This document shows, in pieces, positions 54,762-63,769 of a DNA stretch of 64,000 nt (position 1 is its first letter; each line of letters starts with the position of its first letter). Both the position numbers and the translations under genes were made by a program. Location of the stretch: the NCBI RefSeq assembly GCF_042219825.1, contig NZ_JBHJHQ010000004.1, positions 588,079 to 652,078 on the forward strand. Reading direction: 5' to 3'. The DNA comes from JBHJHP01 sp042219825. GTDB lineage: Bacteria > Bacteroidota > Bacteroidia > Bacteroidales > UBA5342. Below the pieces are notes generated by a model. The model worked only from the letters and a program-made list of their open reading frames with translations, did no database searches and was not told where the DNA came from.

Positions 54762-55485
54762 GGCTGCTATTCTTATCATAAAATCCTTCAAAGAAAATAT
54801 CATTGTCAAATACTACCGGATATTGCCTTATATTGTTTGCAGAATGCCAGTTCGTGTATGGATAGTTAAAACCCAGAACCGGATATATGGCGTAATATAC
54901 ATCGGAATCCGGAGCATCAACACCTAAAAATAAGTAGTTAATAAAGTCCGGATTGTAATTATTGTCAACATACATAAAATCGGTGTAATTAGTATAATCT
55001 GCTTTTTCTTTTTCATTAATAAATATAATAAATTCAACGCGTTCATTTTCCGAGAATGAACCACTACAAATTAATTGATGAAAGTATAGTCCCTCATAGA
55101 GAATTTTATCAACTCGTATCGTGGTTATGTATTTCTTTTTAAAAATGTAAAACCCATCGGTTTGTATCGGGTCTGTAAAGAAAATCTGATAACCGGGAAT
55201 GTATGTCGAAACATATCCATCTTTTATCAACGTAATATTATAAGTGCCATAGGGAATATTTGAAAACTTAAAATCGCCTTCCGAATCACAAGTGGTTTCA
55301 AAAATCTGATCACCTCTGTTAAAAATTATTTTAACATTGCTAACATTATGAGTTCCATCATACCAGTGGAGTGAATCTCCATATATATGTCCGGAAAAAT
55401 CTCCTGAATAACTGAATGTATTTTTATCAGTCTTTTCACATGCTATAATGAGGAGCATGGATACTATGAAATATAATATTTTCAT
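54751..55485 (-). CDS. Lipoprotein with carboxypeptidase-regulatory-like domain
   Basis: 244 residues starting in an ATGA overlap with the upstream gene (55482-55485). Signal MKILYFIVSMLLIIACEKTD with lipobox IIAC. The first mature domain has the regulatory-like pattern SGHIYGDSLHWYDGTHNVSNV, TCDSEGDFKFSNIPYGTYN, LIKDGYVSTY; the remainder is aromatic-rich and unrecognised. It pairs with the downstream gene of similar plan; together they may be surface lipoproteins, but no function is known. Confidence 0.7.
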   Translation of the reverse strand: MKILYFIVSMLLIIACEKTDKNTFSYSGDFSGHIYGDSLHWYDGTHNVSNVKIIFNRGDQIFETTCDSEGDFKFSNIPYGTYNITLIKDGYVSTYIPGYQIFFTDPIQTDGFYIFKKKYITTIRVDKILYEGLYFHQLICSGSFSENERVEFIIFINEKEKADYTNYTDFMYVDNNYNPDFINYLFLGVDAPDSDVYYAIYPVLGFNYPYTNWHSANNIRQYPVVFDNDIFFEGFYDKNSSHVY

Positions 55486-56162
55486 TGAATACTGCTTTTG
55501 ATCTGATACCATCCTGACCTTTGCACGGTTCTAACATAGCCTTCATATGGAACCACAGCTAAATTATAATAGTTGAATATTTTTTCAGAATTAATATCAG
55601 CAGAGGCGAAATATCCGATACTGTCATTACGAATATCGATATATCTTGAAAAAAGGAATTGAATGTCTGAATTCAACGTGTCGTTACTTCCCCAAAACTC
55701 TATCCGTGAAACTTTATTTCTGAATGGTACTTTTATGTACAAGTACAGGTAATGTTCATATTTTACAGAATCGGAAATAATTTTTGCAGTGTAATCCGGT
55801 ATGTGGCTGATTCTTGCATTCAGTGTAATTGTGTCATAACCACCTAGTGCAACAACTTCAATGCTATCCATCGAAAATCCAGGAAAATCATGAATATAAC
55901 CACTGAAAAAACCAAATGGTACTTCAAGCAAATTACTGGAATTTATTACGTCATAATTGAAGGTGTCCTTTTCGTTATTTATTAAAGTTAATTGTCCTGA
56001 GTAAATATCCTTAATGTATCTGTTAGGTTCTTCCCCAAAATAGGGATTAATAATATCAATATCCAGATAAAGAGGAACTGTTTTTTCATATGGATTGGAA
56101 ATCTTCTGCGTACAACTTAACAGACTTAGAAAAATAACAAATAAATATTTTCTTTTAATCAT
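55482..56162 (-). CDS. Lipoprotein of unknown function
   Basis: 226 residues with lipoprotein signal (FLSLLSC, Cys17). The mature part is beta-rich with many aromatic and Asp/Asn residues; segments such as IYSGQLTLINNEKDTFNYDV and MDSIEVVALGGYDTITLNARI suggest immunoglobulin-like strands, but no family is recognised. First gene of the three-lipoprotein operon; overlaps the next by 4 bp. The 228 bp upstream are AT-rich with no evident promoter box. Confidence 0.65.
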   Translation of the reverse strand: MIKRKYLFVIFLSLLSCTQKISNPYEKTVPLYLDIDIINPYFGEEPNRYIKDIYSGQLTLINNEKDTFNYDVINSSNLLEVPFGFFSGYIHDFPGFSMDSIEVVALGGYDTITLNARISHIPDYTAKIISDSVKYEHYLYLYIKVPFRNKVSRIEFWGSNDTLNSDIQFLFSRYIDIRNDSIGYFASADINSEKIFNYYNLAVVPYEGYVRTVQRSGWYQIKSSIQ

Positions 56163-56390
56163 TAATCATTAGGTTTAAAATATTTAAAATTAATATTTTA
56201 ATGTGAAAGAAACCAGATTTGAATTCAATTTAATTGTTGGAAGCTTTCGGATTTGATGTTTTTTGTCTGCATAGGAGTTTATTTAAAATGCAATTTTCAT
56301 GCATATATCTTATTAAGTTTTTAGTAATAAGATTATGATTGATACAATCACGAAGATTAATGACCAGGTTTCGGCCTTACAAATGTTCAA

Positions 56391-57227
56391 TTATTTTTTA
56401 TAACAATCAATCACAACAAAAGGAACACTTAATTTTAGAGTCCCATCATTCTGCGATTTTAGGTTTAATTCATTTTCTACCAGTAAAAATATTTCTTCTT
56501 GTTTGTCTTTAGGTAAAATTTCTTTCCATCCGTTAATAAATGCAAGTCGGATGAAGTAGTGGTTCAGCATGGATGTTCCATCAACAAATCTGTATTCAAA
56601 TCTATCGTGAACCACTGAATTTATGGTGAATCCATATGATTTAATTAATTCAATATACTGATCAAGCGGTTTACGTTTCTTGTAAATCTGTTGTTGCATT
56701 GATTCTAAAAAATTATGAAATTTTAAATCAGTCAATATTTTTTCCATGGTTGAATAAAACTCAATCATAGTATTGTTCAAATTCATGGTTTGAATAAATT
56801 GTCCTCCTTTTTTAATGATACGGGCGCATTCGTACAACGACTTGTTTATATCTGTCACATTGTTTAATCCGTTATTACTGACAATTAAATCAATTGAGTT
56901 ATTCTTTAGAGGAATATCCTCGGCAATTCCACGAATTATTTCAGTATTTCTGATGCCATAAAAGTCAATTTTTTTTTCGGCTCTGTCAGTTGCAGCATCC
57001 CATGGATCAATCCCATATATTTTTGAGTCTTTACCTAACCGCATGGCAATTTCAGTTAATGGAAATCCGGTGCCAAAACCAATATCCAGCACTTTAATTC
57101 CTTTTTTGTAATGAATTCCATCAAGTAATTTTAATCCAAACGGTGCAGCCCATAGAGGTAATTCGTCAAATACATTTACAAGACTTTCTGAATCCAAATC
57201 CCAATCGGTTTTCAAGTATTGAGTCAT
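56391..57227 (-). CDS. Class I SAM-dependent methyltransferase
   Basis: 278 residues. SAM-binding motifs: GIKVLDIGFGTGFPLTEIAMRLG (motif I), KIYGIDPWD (acidic residue after strand two), IRGIAEDIPLKNNSIDLIVSNNGLNNVTD and IIKKGGQFIQTMNLN. The plan is that of UbiE/ubiquinone-type small-molecule methyltransferases. Substrate unknown. Transcribed alone, in the AT-rich accessory stretch. Confidence 0.82.
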   Translation of the reverse strand: MTQYLKTDWDLDSESLVNVFDELPLWAAPFGLKLLDGIHYKKGIKVLDIGFGTGFPLTEIAMRLGKDSKIYGIDPWDAATDRAEKKIDFYGIRNTEIIRGIAEDIPLKNNSIDLIVSNNGLNNVTDINKSLYECARIIKKGGQFIQTMNLNNTMIEFYSTMEKILTDLKFHNFLESMQQQIYKKRKPLDQYIELIKSYGFTINSVVHDRFEYRFVDGTSMLNHYFIRLAFINGWKEILPKDKQEEIFLLVENELNLKSQNDGTLKLSVPFVVIDCYKK

Positions 57228-57359
57228 GTTGTAGTTTTTTATGTTATCGCTGTCCCATTTATTGAGAGGAATTAATTCAAACTAAAAGAGCAAACGGAGA
57301 AAATAGACTTTTTAAAATTGAAATAACTGTTATGCTTTATGGCTTTGTGTCGTCCCCGG

Positions 57360-58109
57360 TTACTTTTTTCTTATCAGTCTGTTTATGAACCCAATTGCAT
57401 GATGAAAAATTATACCGCTAAAAAGTAACCCATTTGAAAATATAATTAGGTACAGTAACTGACTATCATGATTTAATTTTAGCATACTCTTATCAAATAT
57501 AAAAATAAGAAGGCTGTTAAAAAACATGAACACAAAAAGGGTGATTATCTTAATTTGATTATTGCCTTTCAAGTACAGATAAATAAACCCACTTGCAACA
57601 CATGCAACTATCAAATCATAATATCCAATTTTAATCTCATTATGTGAAATATTGGTAATCATAAAAAGCAATATCAGGGACAGGGCAGTGGAAAGTCCAA
57701 TCCCAAATAATCCCGCTATTTGCCACGATTTTATTGAAATCATGTAAAAAATAGTCAGTCCTGTCGCGACCGAAATCAATAACACTAAAATCTCAGGAAA
57801 AGATGCAAAGCCTAAGGTAGAAACATAATTTATCAGCACCATGAAACCAATAACAGAAATCGCTATCCAAATTACACTCCAGTCAGGAATTCTTCTGATC
57901 AAACCCAGAATACCAACAAATCCAATAGATAATGCAAAAATCCCACCAAATGCAATGCCCGAATAAAGTCTCCATGCAGGAATCTCATAGCATGATCCAC
58001 CTGCAATTAAACAACCTACTGTCATCCCCAGGCCAATGAGCATAACAGGCAACGTCGTTATGTATATTTGTTGGGTTGCCAATGACGTTTTTGTCAACTT
58101 ATTTATCAA
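57360..58109 (-). CDS. Multi-pass membrane protein of unknown function
   Basis: 249 residues with about eight hydrophobic helices and a basic C-terminus (INRLIRKK). No family is recognised. The frame starts with TTG at 58109; a GAGAGG sequence four bases upstream supports this start, and the first in-frame ATG is 22 codons inside, within the first membrane helix. A stop lies just upstream in frame. Its neighbours give no clue to function. Confidence 0.65.
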   Translation of the reverse strand: MINKLTKTSLATQQIYITTLPVMLIGLGMTVGCLIAGGSCYEIPAWRLYSGIAFGGIFALSIGFVGILGLIRRIPDWSVIWIAISVIGFMVLINYVSTLGFASFPEILVLLISVATGLTIFYMISIKSWQIAGLFGIGLSTALSLILLFMITNISHNEIKIGYYDLIVACVASGFIYLYLKGNNQIKIITLFVFMFFNSLLIFIFDKSMLKLNHDSQLLYLIIFSNGLLFSGIIFHHAIGFINRLIRKK

Positions 58110-58441
58110 AATCCTCTCAGGTTATGATTCATTATGGTTAATATTTTCACGAATTTAAACTAATTTTTCCATGATGTGATTCAAGAAGCTTTGTATATTT
58201 CTGTGAAATAGCATAATAGGTCATATTATGTGTCTTACGCCGTAGTTAATGACTATTTCTTATACTATTCAATTCTGTTTATACAAGGAAGGTCTAACTC
58301 TATTTTTTATATTTTATTCAATCTATTAATAGTTGCAGATCATAGCTCATTATCGTGTACCTTCCCACGGTATGCTGTCTTCCCGATAAATATCGGGATG
58401 CACTATGACTGCGTGTATTGTATGGCTTTATTACTATTTCT
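58110..58441. other. 332-bp gap holding repeat copy A
   Basis: Between the membrane-protein start and the cysteine-rich gene stop. The left half is AT-rich with no evident structure; the right part is the palindromic repeat at 58354-58418. A 73-codon plus-strand frame across it looks like a chance frame. Confidence 0.6.
58354..58418 (-). repeat. Palindromic attC-like repeat, copy A
   Basis: Short form (about 65 bp). Left arm contains CCTTCCCACGGTATGCTGTC, the centre is a perfect 7-bp hairpin CCCGATA / TATCGGG with a 2-nt loop (58382-58397), and the right arm contains TGCACTATGACTGCG. Both arms match copies B, C and D. It starts 24 nt beyond the stop of the cysteine-rich protein gene (58442) on the minus strand. 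Confidence 0.75.
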
Positions 58442-59008
58442 TCAAAGATAAATGTAAATCGGCTTGCTTTTTGTCTTAAGTAAATACCGGGTTTTATCTG
58501 TTTCTTGCTTTGTTTTAATCTTATAAACAAATCCAAAGCAGCAATTACAATCACACGTATTTCCATACTCTATTAGCTCTAAAACAACAAGATTTTCTTC
58601 GGGTACATAATTAAATCCTGCAAAGAAATCAGAACAACAATTAGCTTGAATTGTAATATTAACCGACAATATGCTATCAACAAGACATGTGTCGAAGGCA
58701 ACGATATTTTTGTACTCAGGGTAAGGATAAATTATCGTATCTCCTTCTTCATAAGAACGAGAACTATTGCAAGGTATAGGTTCTACTTCAATTAATTCAA
58801 AACCATTGTCTGTGGCACATTTTATACTGGGTGAATCTTTGTCTAGCAACAATCTTGGAGGAGGAGGTGCCTCCCAAGGAATAAATTCAATCAATGTATC
58901 AGTTGATAGAGGTATAATTGAGTCTGAAGTATTATGATTTTCAATTTGAGAATGGCATTTTAAATAAGACAAACTCAAGTAAAATGTCAAAAGGAGTATT
59001 ATTTTCAT
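58442..59008 (-). CDS. Cysteine-rich exported protein, related to the lipoprotein at 34263
   Basis: 188 residues from the ATG at 59008 (MKIILLLTFYLSLSYLKCHSQ), with a signal peptide. Toward the C-terminus it has ANCCSDF and, 25-30 residues later, CDCNCCFGFVYKI, the same CC ... CxCxC(C/Y)(F/Y) plan as the lipoprotein at 34263. Four or more cysteines so close together suggest disulfides or a metal site. Function unknown. It forms a unit with repeat A immediately downstream and repeat B upstream. Confidence 0.65.
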   Translation of the reverse strand: MKIILLLTFYLSLSYLKCHSQIENHNTSDSIIPLSTDTLIEFIPWEAPPPPRLLLDKDSPSIKCATDNGFELIEVEPIPCNSSRSYEEGDTIIYPYPEYKNIVAFDTCLVDSILSVNITIQANCCSDFFAGFNYVPEENLVVLELIEYGNTCDCNCCFGFVYKIKTKQETDKTRYLLKTKSKPIYIYL

Positions 59009-59049
59009 CCTATATTTATTAACCAATTTATAGCAGATTCAATGCCACA

Positions 59050-59110
59050 TAACGTTCCTGTGTTATGCTGTCGTCCCAATGTACATCGGGATGCAGTATG
59101 ACCACGTTTT
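59050..59110 (-). repeat. Palindromic attC-like repeat, copy B
   Basis: Short form (61 bp) between the M28 peptidase gene and the cysteine-rich gene. Outer ends TAACG (59050) and CGTTTT (59110) can pair; left arm CGTTCCTGTGTTATGCTGTCGT, centre CCCAATG / CATCGGG hairpin (59075-59090), right arm TGCAGTATGACCACG. Arms match copies A, C and D while the hairpin sequence differs from that of A. Confidence 0.75.
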
Positions 59111-59146
59111 GGATGTATGTTTGCGGTATCTAAATTTGCAATCTTA

Positions 59147-60187
59147 TCAATTATGAATGGTTTTGTTCCTGTCAATGTACTCTATGAAGTTTATTAAGAA
59201 ATAAAAATATTCATTTAAGTTCTTATTGTCAACCACAGTTATTTTGTCTCTAAAGCTATGTATTTCGCCAAAAGATACAGGAGAAAACATGCTAGCAATT
59301 ATTGGAAATGATAATTTTGTGTCATCTGTCAGGTTTATCACTGGTATTCCTTTTTTATATCTTGTAAAATAACTACGCTGAGGAATTAAACCACCGACTA
59401 AGTTTCCCAATATTGAAATTCCAAAATCTTTGAAAAAATGTTGCCCTTTGAAAATGTAAAAATCACTCAATGCACCTTCTGGAAGTTTTGTTTTATTCAA
59501 TGGATAATCAGACTTATTGCAAATCACTTGTGCTATATCAACTAAATTATAATCACTTACATTTTCTGTTACAGTAATACCATTTAATCCTGCTTTACCA
59601 ATCATGTCTATATTAATGGCATAATAACTTTTAGCCCAGTCTTTTTTTCTAACTTTTGACACATGAGTTCTAGCACCTCGAAGGCCATATTCTTCCAATC
59701 CTGTAAATAAAAAACGATAGGTATAATGCATGTCTTTATTTAAAACATAAGATAAAAGATGTATGGACATTGCAACGCCAGTTCCATTATCATATACTCC
59801 TTTCGACAAGTAAATATTAGATGTTATTATATCAAGGTTGCCATTAATTAACATATTAAGAACAGCTAAAATGTTTCCATCAATTTTATCATAATGACAG
59901 ACTATGTAAACGACAGAATCTGTTTCTCCTCTTTTTTCGACAATAACATTTCTATAAACTCCAAACCAGTCAATAGCTTCAGTTTTTATCCTTAGGTTGT
60001 CCAGGCTATCTAACTGGTTAAAATAGTCTTTGAGGTATTTGTATCTGTGGTAATTATTTCCTTGGGCAAAATCCTTTATCGTAGAGCAAAAGTCAATTGA
60101 ATCATGCTCTTTTAATTGATTATTTTGTGATAAACCAACATAAGAAAGTAAAACTAAAAAAATAGATAATTGTATTCTCATTATCAT
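59147..60187 (-). CDS. M28-family zinc metallopeptidase, exported
   Basis: 346 residues with a signal peptide (to VGLSQ). The co-catalytic zinc set of M28 peptidases is visible in order: VCHYD (His-x-Asp), GVYDNGTGVAMSIHLLS (bridging Asp), TGLEEYGLRGAR (catalytic and ligand Glu), NIDMIG (Asp) and EIHSFRDK (His). It would release N-terminal residues from peptides in the periplasm or outside. The ATG at 60187 or the third-codon ATG at 60181 could start it. It is followed by repeat B and preceded by element E. Confidence 0.83.
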   Translation of the reverse strand: MIMRIQLSIFLVLLSYVGLSQNNQLKEHDSIDFCSTIKDFAQGNNYHRYKYLKDYFNQLDSLDNLRIKTEAIDWFGVYRNVIVEKRGETDSVVYIVCHYDKIDGNILAVLNMLINGNLDIITSNIYLSKGVYDNGTGVAMSIHLLSYVLNKDMHYTYRFLFTGLEEYGLRGARTHVSKVRKKDWAKSYYAINIDMIGKAGLNGITVTENVSDYNLVDIAQVICNKSDYPLNKTKLPEGALSDFYIFKGQHFFKDFGISILGNLVGGLIPQRSYFTRYKKGIPVINLTDDTKLSFPIIASMFSPVSFGEIHSFRDKITVVDNKNLNEYFYFLINFIEYIDRNKTIHN

Positions 60188-60227
60188 ATTAATAAGTTTA
60201 ATGGATTAACTAATCAACATACTTATG

Positions 60228-60368
60228 CCTAACGGATGTGCATATGAAACGTTTGGCATTTCAAAGCGACTTCCTATCAAACCGTTGCGATATTTGTTAA
60301 GTGTACCACTCTTATAATTAGCATTTTACGACAAATGTTTTATGTGCTGTGTAATGTACTGGGCGTTA
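60228..60368 (-). repeat. Divergent palindromic element E
   Basis: 141-bp gap sequence between the ABC-permease-like gene and the M28 gene, bounded by GCCTAACG (60227-60234) and GGGCGTTA (60361-60368), whose ends TAACG / CGTTA pair. Read on the minus strand the end is CGTTAGGC, fitting the integron core GTTRRRY. The interior is unlike copies A-D but contains AACGTTTG near CAAACCGTT. It sits in the same gene-end position as the other repeats. Confidence 0.4.
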
Positions 60369-60382
60369 TTAGTATGTCTCAT

Positions 60383-62776
60383 TTATTCATCTTTAAGTGT
60401 CATTACAGGATTTTGAATCGCTGCTCTATAAACCTGAATATTAATGCTAAGTATGGTAACCAATATTAATAAAACACTTGTGATAATAAATATCCCAACA
60501 CCAATATTAATTCTATATGCAAAACTTTGTAGCCAATTGTCTATAACATAATATGCAACAGGGAAAGCAATGAACAATGATAATATTAACATTAAGAAAT
60601 ATTTTTGATTCAACATTTTTACAACATTAGAAACTGTTGCTCCATTGACCTTTCGAATTCCTATTTCTTTAGTTCGTTGTTGAATATTTTCAATCGATAT
60701 GCTAATTAAACCAAGAGTAATAATAACCATTGCAATAACAGAAAGTATGATTAGTATTCGTCTTGCATAGGTTTCTTTGCTATAAAGGCTATTATAAGAA
60801 TTTTCAAAAAAGGAATATTTTAAATAATTGTCTGAGGTAAACTTTTTCCATTGTTTTTCAAGGAATCCAACCGTTGAAACAGCATTATTATTTCCAGTCT
60901 TAATTGATAAATAATTAGGAATCCAATGGGTGTATACTGTAGGCATCGTTACAAAAGCCATAGGTTTTATTTCCTTTTGTTTTGAATCGAAATGGAAGTT
61001 TTTCACAACGCCTATTATTTTAAAAGTTTTTCCTCCAAATTCAATGCTGTTATTTAAAACATTATTATATCGCAGAATTTTAGCTGCCGATTCATTTATT
61101 ACAATTTTATTATCATTTGAATAATCGTTAGAGAAAAATCTTCCTTGTAAAATTTCCAGTTGAAATACATCTTTAAAACTAAAGTCGCAAGGACAAAATG
61201 CCATAACAAAACTTTCTTTTGATCCTTTAATGATTTTCTTACAAGCTATTTCCGGAAACTGTTCGCCTGGAATTGTATAAGAATAAGTTACCTGTTCAAT
61301 TTCTGGATTATTAAGCAACGAATTTTTAAACGATTCTAACGAATTACCCAATTTGTCAATACCTTTAACATTTATTATATTTTCTTTTGTCATTCCTAAT
61401 TCATCATTCTCCATGTAATGTAGTTGTCGGTTTATTATTAAAGTGCTGAAAATAACAATTACAGATATCACCAATTGAATTACCATTAAAGCATTAAAGC
61501 TATTCTTCTTTGATATATTATGGTTGCGATTTATTAAAGATGATAAACTCTGTTTAATTGTTGATGGTATAGACACCATTGCCACTGTAAAGGCGATCAT
61601 CAAGGAAACCACTAATAAAATAATATAATTGCTGAAATTGTCAGTAAATCTAAAATTTTCAATTTTTATTATTAATGGAACCAATGTCTCAAGCAAAATA
61701 AAACTTATAAAAATAGAAATCACTGTTATTATTATTATTTCAGACAAGAACTTGTAAAAGAGACTGTCGTTTCTGGCACCACTGACCTTTCTTACATATA
61801 TTTCTTTATGTGATTTGTTTATTCTAATTTTTGTAAGCGTAATGAAAATAGAACTTGTAATTATTAATATCAGGACTAAAACTGAAATGAATAATTTGAT
61901 ATATATTACATCACCATTTTGTTCGAGTTCATCATTAAAGTTCGAATGTAAATGTATGTCTGTCAATTTTTGTAAGTCATGCCTGAAATAATTTTCCGAA
62001 TTGGTTAAAGAAGCATTATTAAAATCCTTAATAATTGGGGCGATATAGTTTAATGTATATTCATTAATTTTTTTTTGAAGATTTTCAATATCAATATTTT
62101 TTTGCAATAGTAAATAGGTATAAAAATCCGTAGATAACCATTGCTCATTATCAGTCCACCTCAGTGTATTCATGGAAAACAGTATATCGAAGTGAAAATG
62201 TGATTCATTTGGGAAATTATTTACAACACTTTTTATTGTGAAAGTATGCTTGTTACCATCAATGAAGAAATCTAATTTATTTCCTGCTACATTATTGCTT
62301 CCAAAAAGTCTATTAGCGGCTTTCTCAGTAAGAATAACTTCATTTGGATTACTTAAAATTTCTTTGTTGTACCCATTGATAAAGCTTACATCAAATATCG
62401 AAAAAAAGCTAGTGTCAACCCCGTATGCTTTAAGATAAAGCGCATTTTTATCCTCATTGGTTACTTCCACACTACCAATCTTGAGAATCCTTGTTGCAGC
62501 TTTTACTTCAGGGAAATTATTTTCTAAGGATTTAGCTAAAGGTGCGCCAGTACGTGCGCTTGTTATTGTCAAATCACCTGCTTTTCCATTAATTACAACC
62601 CTATATATGTCCTGTTGATTTTTATGAAATTTGTCAAAACTTTTTTCGATGAAAATCCAATTAGAAAGTGTTAATATCACTGTAAGTCCAAGAGTTATTG
62701 AAATTATACTTGTTATAGAATACAATGAATGTCTTTTTAAGTTCAGAGATATACTTTTAAGATTTATTTTCGACAT
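60383..62776 (-). CDS. MacB/FtsX-type ABC transporter permease
   Basis: 797 residues. The N-terminus (first membrane helix, SITLGLTVILTLSNWIF) is followed by a MacB-type periplasmic domain, three membrane helices of an FtsX domain, a second periplasmic domain and a final FtsX domain with RTKEIGIRKVNGATVSNVV. This duplicated eight-helix plan is common in Bacteroidota permeases. No ATP-binding subunit is encoded beside it, so it must borrow one. It probably works on envelope lipoproteins or exported compounds. It lies between element E and repeat C. Confidence 0.87.
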   Translation of the reverse strand: MSKINLKSISLNLKRHSLYSITSIISITLGLTVILTLSNWIFIEKSFDKFHKNQQDIYRVVINGKAGDLTITSARTGAPLAKSLENNFPEVKAATRILKIGSVEVTNEDKNALYLKAYGVDTSFFSIFDVSFINGYNKEILSNPNEVILTEKAANRLFGSNNVAGNKLDFFIDGNKHTFTIKSVVNNFPNESHFHFDILFSMNTLRWTDNEQWLSTDFYTYLLLQKNIDIENLQKKINEYTLNYIAPIIKDFNNASLTNSENYFRHDLQKLTDIHLHSNFNDELEQNGDVIYIKLFISVLVLILIITSSIFITLTKIRINKSHKEIYVRKVSGARNDSLFYKFLSEIIIITVISIFISFILLETLVPLIIKIENFRFTDNFSNYIILLVVSLMIAFTVAMVSIPSTIKQSLSSLINRNHNISKKNSFNALMVIQLVISVIVIFSTLIINRQLHYMENDELGMTKENIINVKGIDKLGNSLESFKNSLLNNPEIEQVTYSYTIPGEQFPEIACKKIIKGSKESFVMAFCPCDFSFKDVFQLEILQGRFFSNDYSNDNKIVINESAAKILRYNNVLNNSIEFGGKTFKIIGVVKNFHFDSKQKEIKPMAFVTMPTVYTHWIPNYLSIKTGNNNAVSTVGFLEKQWKKFTSDNYLKYSFFENSYNSLYSKETYARRILIILSVIAMVIITLGLISISIENIQQRTKEIGIRKVNGATVSNVVKMLNQKYFLMLILSLFIAFPVAYYVIDNWLQSFAYRINIGVGIFIITSVLLILVTILSINIQVYRAAIQNPVMTLKDE

Positions 62777-62961
62777 AATATATTGTTTTTCTTATCATAA
62801 AGCTATTCCAGAAATCATGCCCAAAGTATATTGTGTTTAATATCAGCACATTAAAAATCATCATATAATCTCATTGTCTAATTTATTTACGGTTGAAGTA
62901 AATTTTTTCACACAGTCTCATGATTGTTTTAAAGCTTGCAGGATGTTTTTTCGCCTTGTAC

Positions 62962-63099
62962 ATAGCGTTCCCGCGGTATGGTGTCGTGGCAGTTTCTGTC
63001 CGACTGGAAAGGAATTGTCACGACAAAAGAGACAGCCTGCGAACGTTGATATGTTTTATTTAAAAGTACAGCCATGCAGTATGACTGCGTGTTAGCTGC
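62962..63099 (-). repeat. Palindromic attC-like repeat, copy C
   Basis: Long form (138 bp). Left arm AGCGTTCCCGCGGTATGGTG; inner hairpin with 19-nt arms (62983-63001 and 63006-63024, two non-pairing or wobble positions) and loop GACT; spacer with GCGAACGTTG; right arm TGCAGTATGACTGCG (63075-63089) ending GTTAGCTGC (63091-63099). The stop codon TAA of the 219-residue gene lies inside that last word. Closely similar to copy D. Confidence 0.82.
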
Positions 63100-63751
63100 T
63101 GCCTTTTTTTTCGATTGTAACACGTTTAATTGAGAATTTGTATAAATCGTCTATATCCCAATTATGACGATAATATTCCACTATTTTATTTTCAACTTTA
63201 GTTATTTTCATTTCAATCAGTTCGGACAATTTTATAAGTAAGTTTTTTAGGTCATTAATTTCTTCCGGAGAAATTTTCACTGTCCGTATATGAAAAGCGC
63301 CAACATTAATAATTTCTTTAGTTTCACTGGGACTTAGCACAATTAAGGATTGATTTGTTTCCTCTTCATTTAATCCTTGATGAGCTATATATTTATTCCT
63401 CAGAATTAGGAAAAAGTCAAGAGTTTTGGATAAAATTTCATCTTTCCTTAAGATACCTTTATCTAATGTTACTTTTCCACCTTCACCTTGATTAAAGATT
63501 CTTCCTAAAAGAATTACGGATTGTTTCCATAAAGCCTCTTTAATCACATCATTATCAATTATCTCGTAATTACTTAATAATTCTAAGGCTTGGTTAAGAT
63601 CAGCTTTTATACTATGGTAACCAGCGTGCTGTTTACTAAAGGGATCTGTTACTTTACTTTCAGGATGAGTTGTTAATACAAATGGGCATATAATTCCATT
63701 TTGTACAATGTTGAAAACTCTGTCTTTGTTGTTATTACCATCGATAATCAT
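63092..63751 (-). CDS. Hypothetical protein with HEPN-like RxxxxxH motif
   Basis: 219 residues, no signal peptide, mostly helical by composition. The segment LILRNKYIAHQGLNEEE (Arg118, Asn119, His124) has the R-N-x4-H form found in HEPN-domain RNases and in AbiU2-like proteins, and lies in a helical context as in those families. The rest is not recognised, and no antitoxin-like partner is adjacent. HEPN membership is a suggestion from this motif. The gene is bounded by repeats C and D, and the 9-bp word GCAGCTAAC / GTTAGCTGC lies at both ends in inverted orientation. Confidence 0.6.
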   Translation of the reverse strand: MIIDGNNNKDRVFNIVQNGIICPFVLTTHPESKVTDPFSKQHAGYHSIKADLNQALELLSNYEIIDNDVIKEALWKQSVILLGRIFNQGEGGKVTLDKGILRKDEILSKTLDFFLILRNKYIAHQGLNEEETNQSLIVLSPSETKEIINVGAFHIRTVKISPEEINDLKNLLIKLSELIEMKITKVENKIVEYYRHNWDIDDLYKFSIKRVTIEKKGSS

Positions 63752-63769
63752 ATGGTTATTTTAAGGTTG

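Noticed and set aside
62874..63123. Short frames on both strands across repeat C
   Set aside because: They run through the palindromic repeat and have no independent support; the repeat itself explains the sequence.
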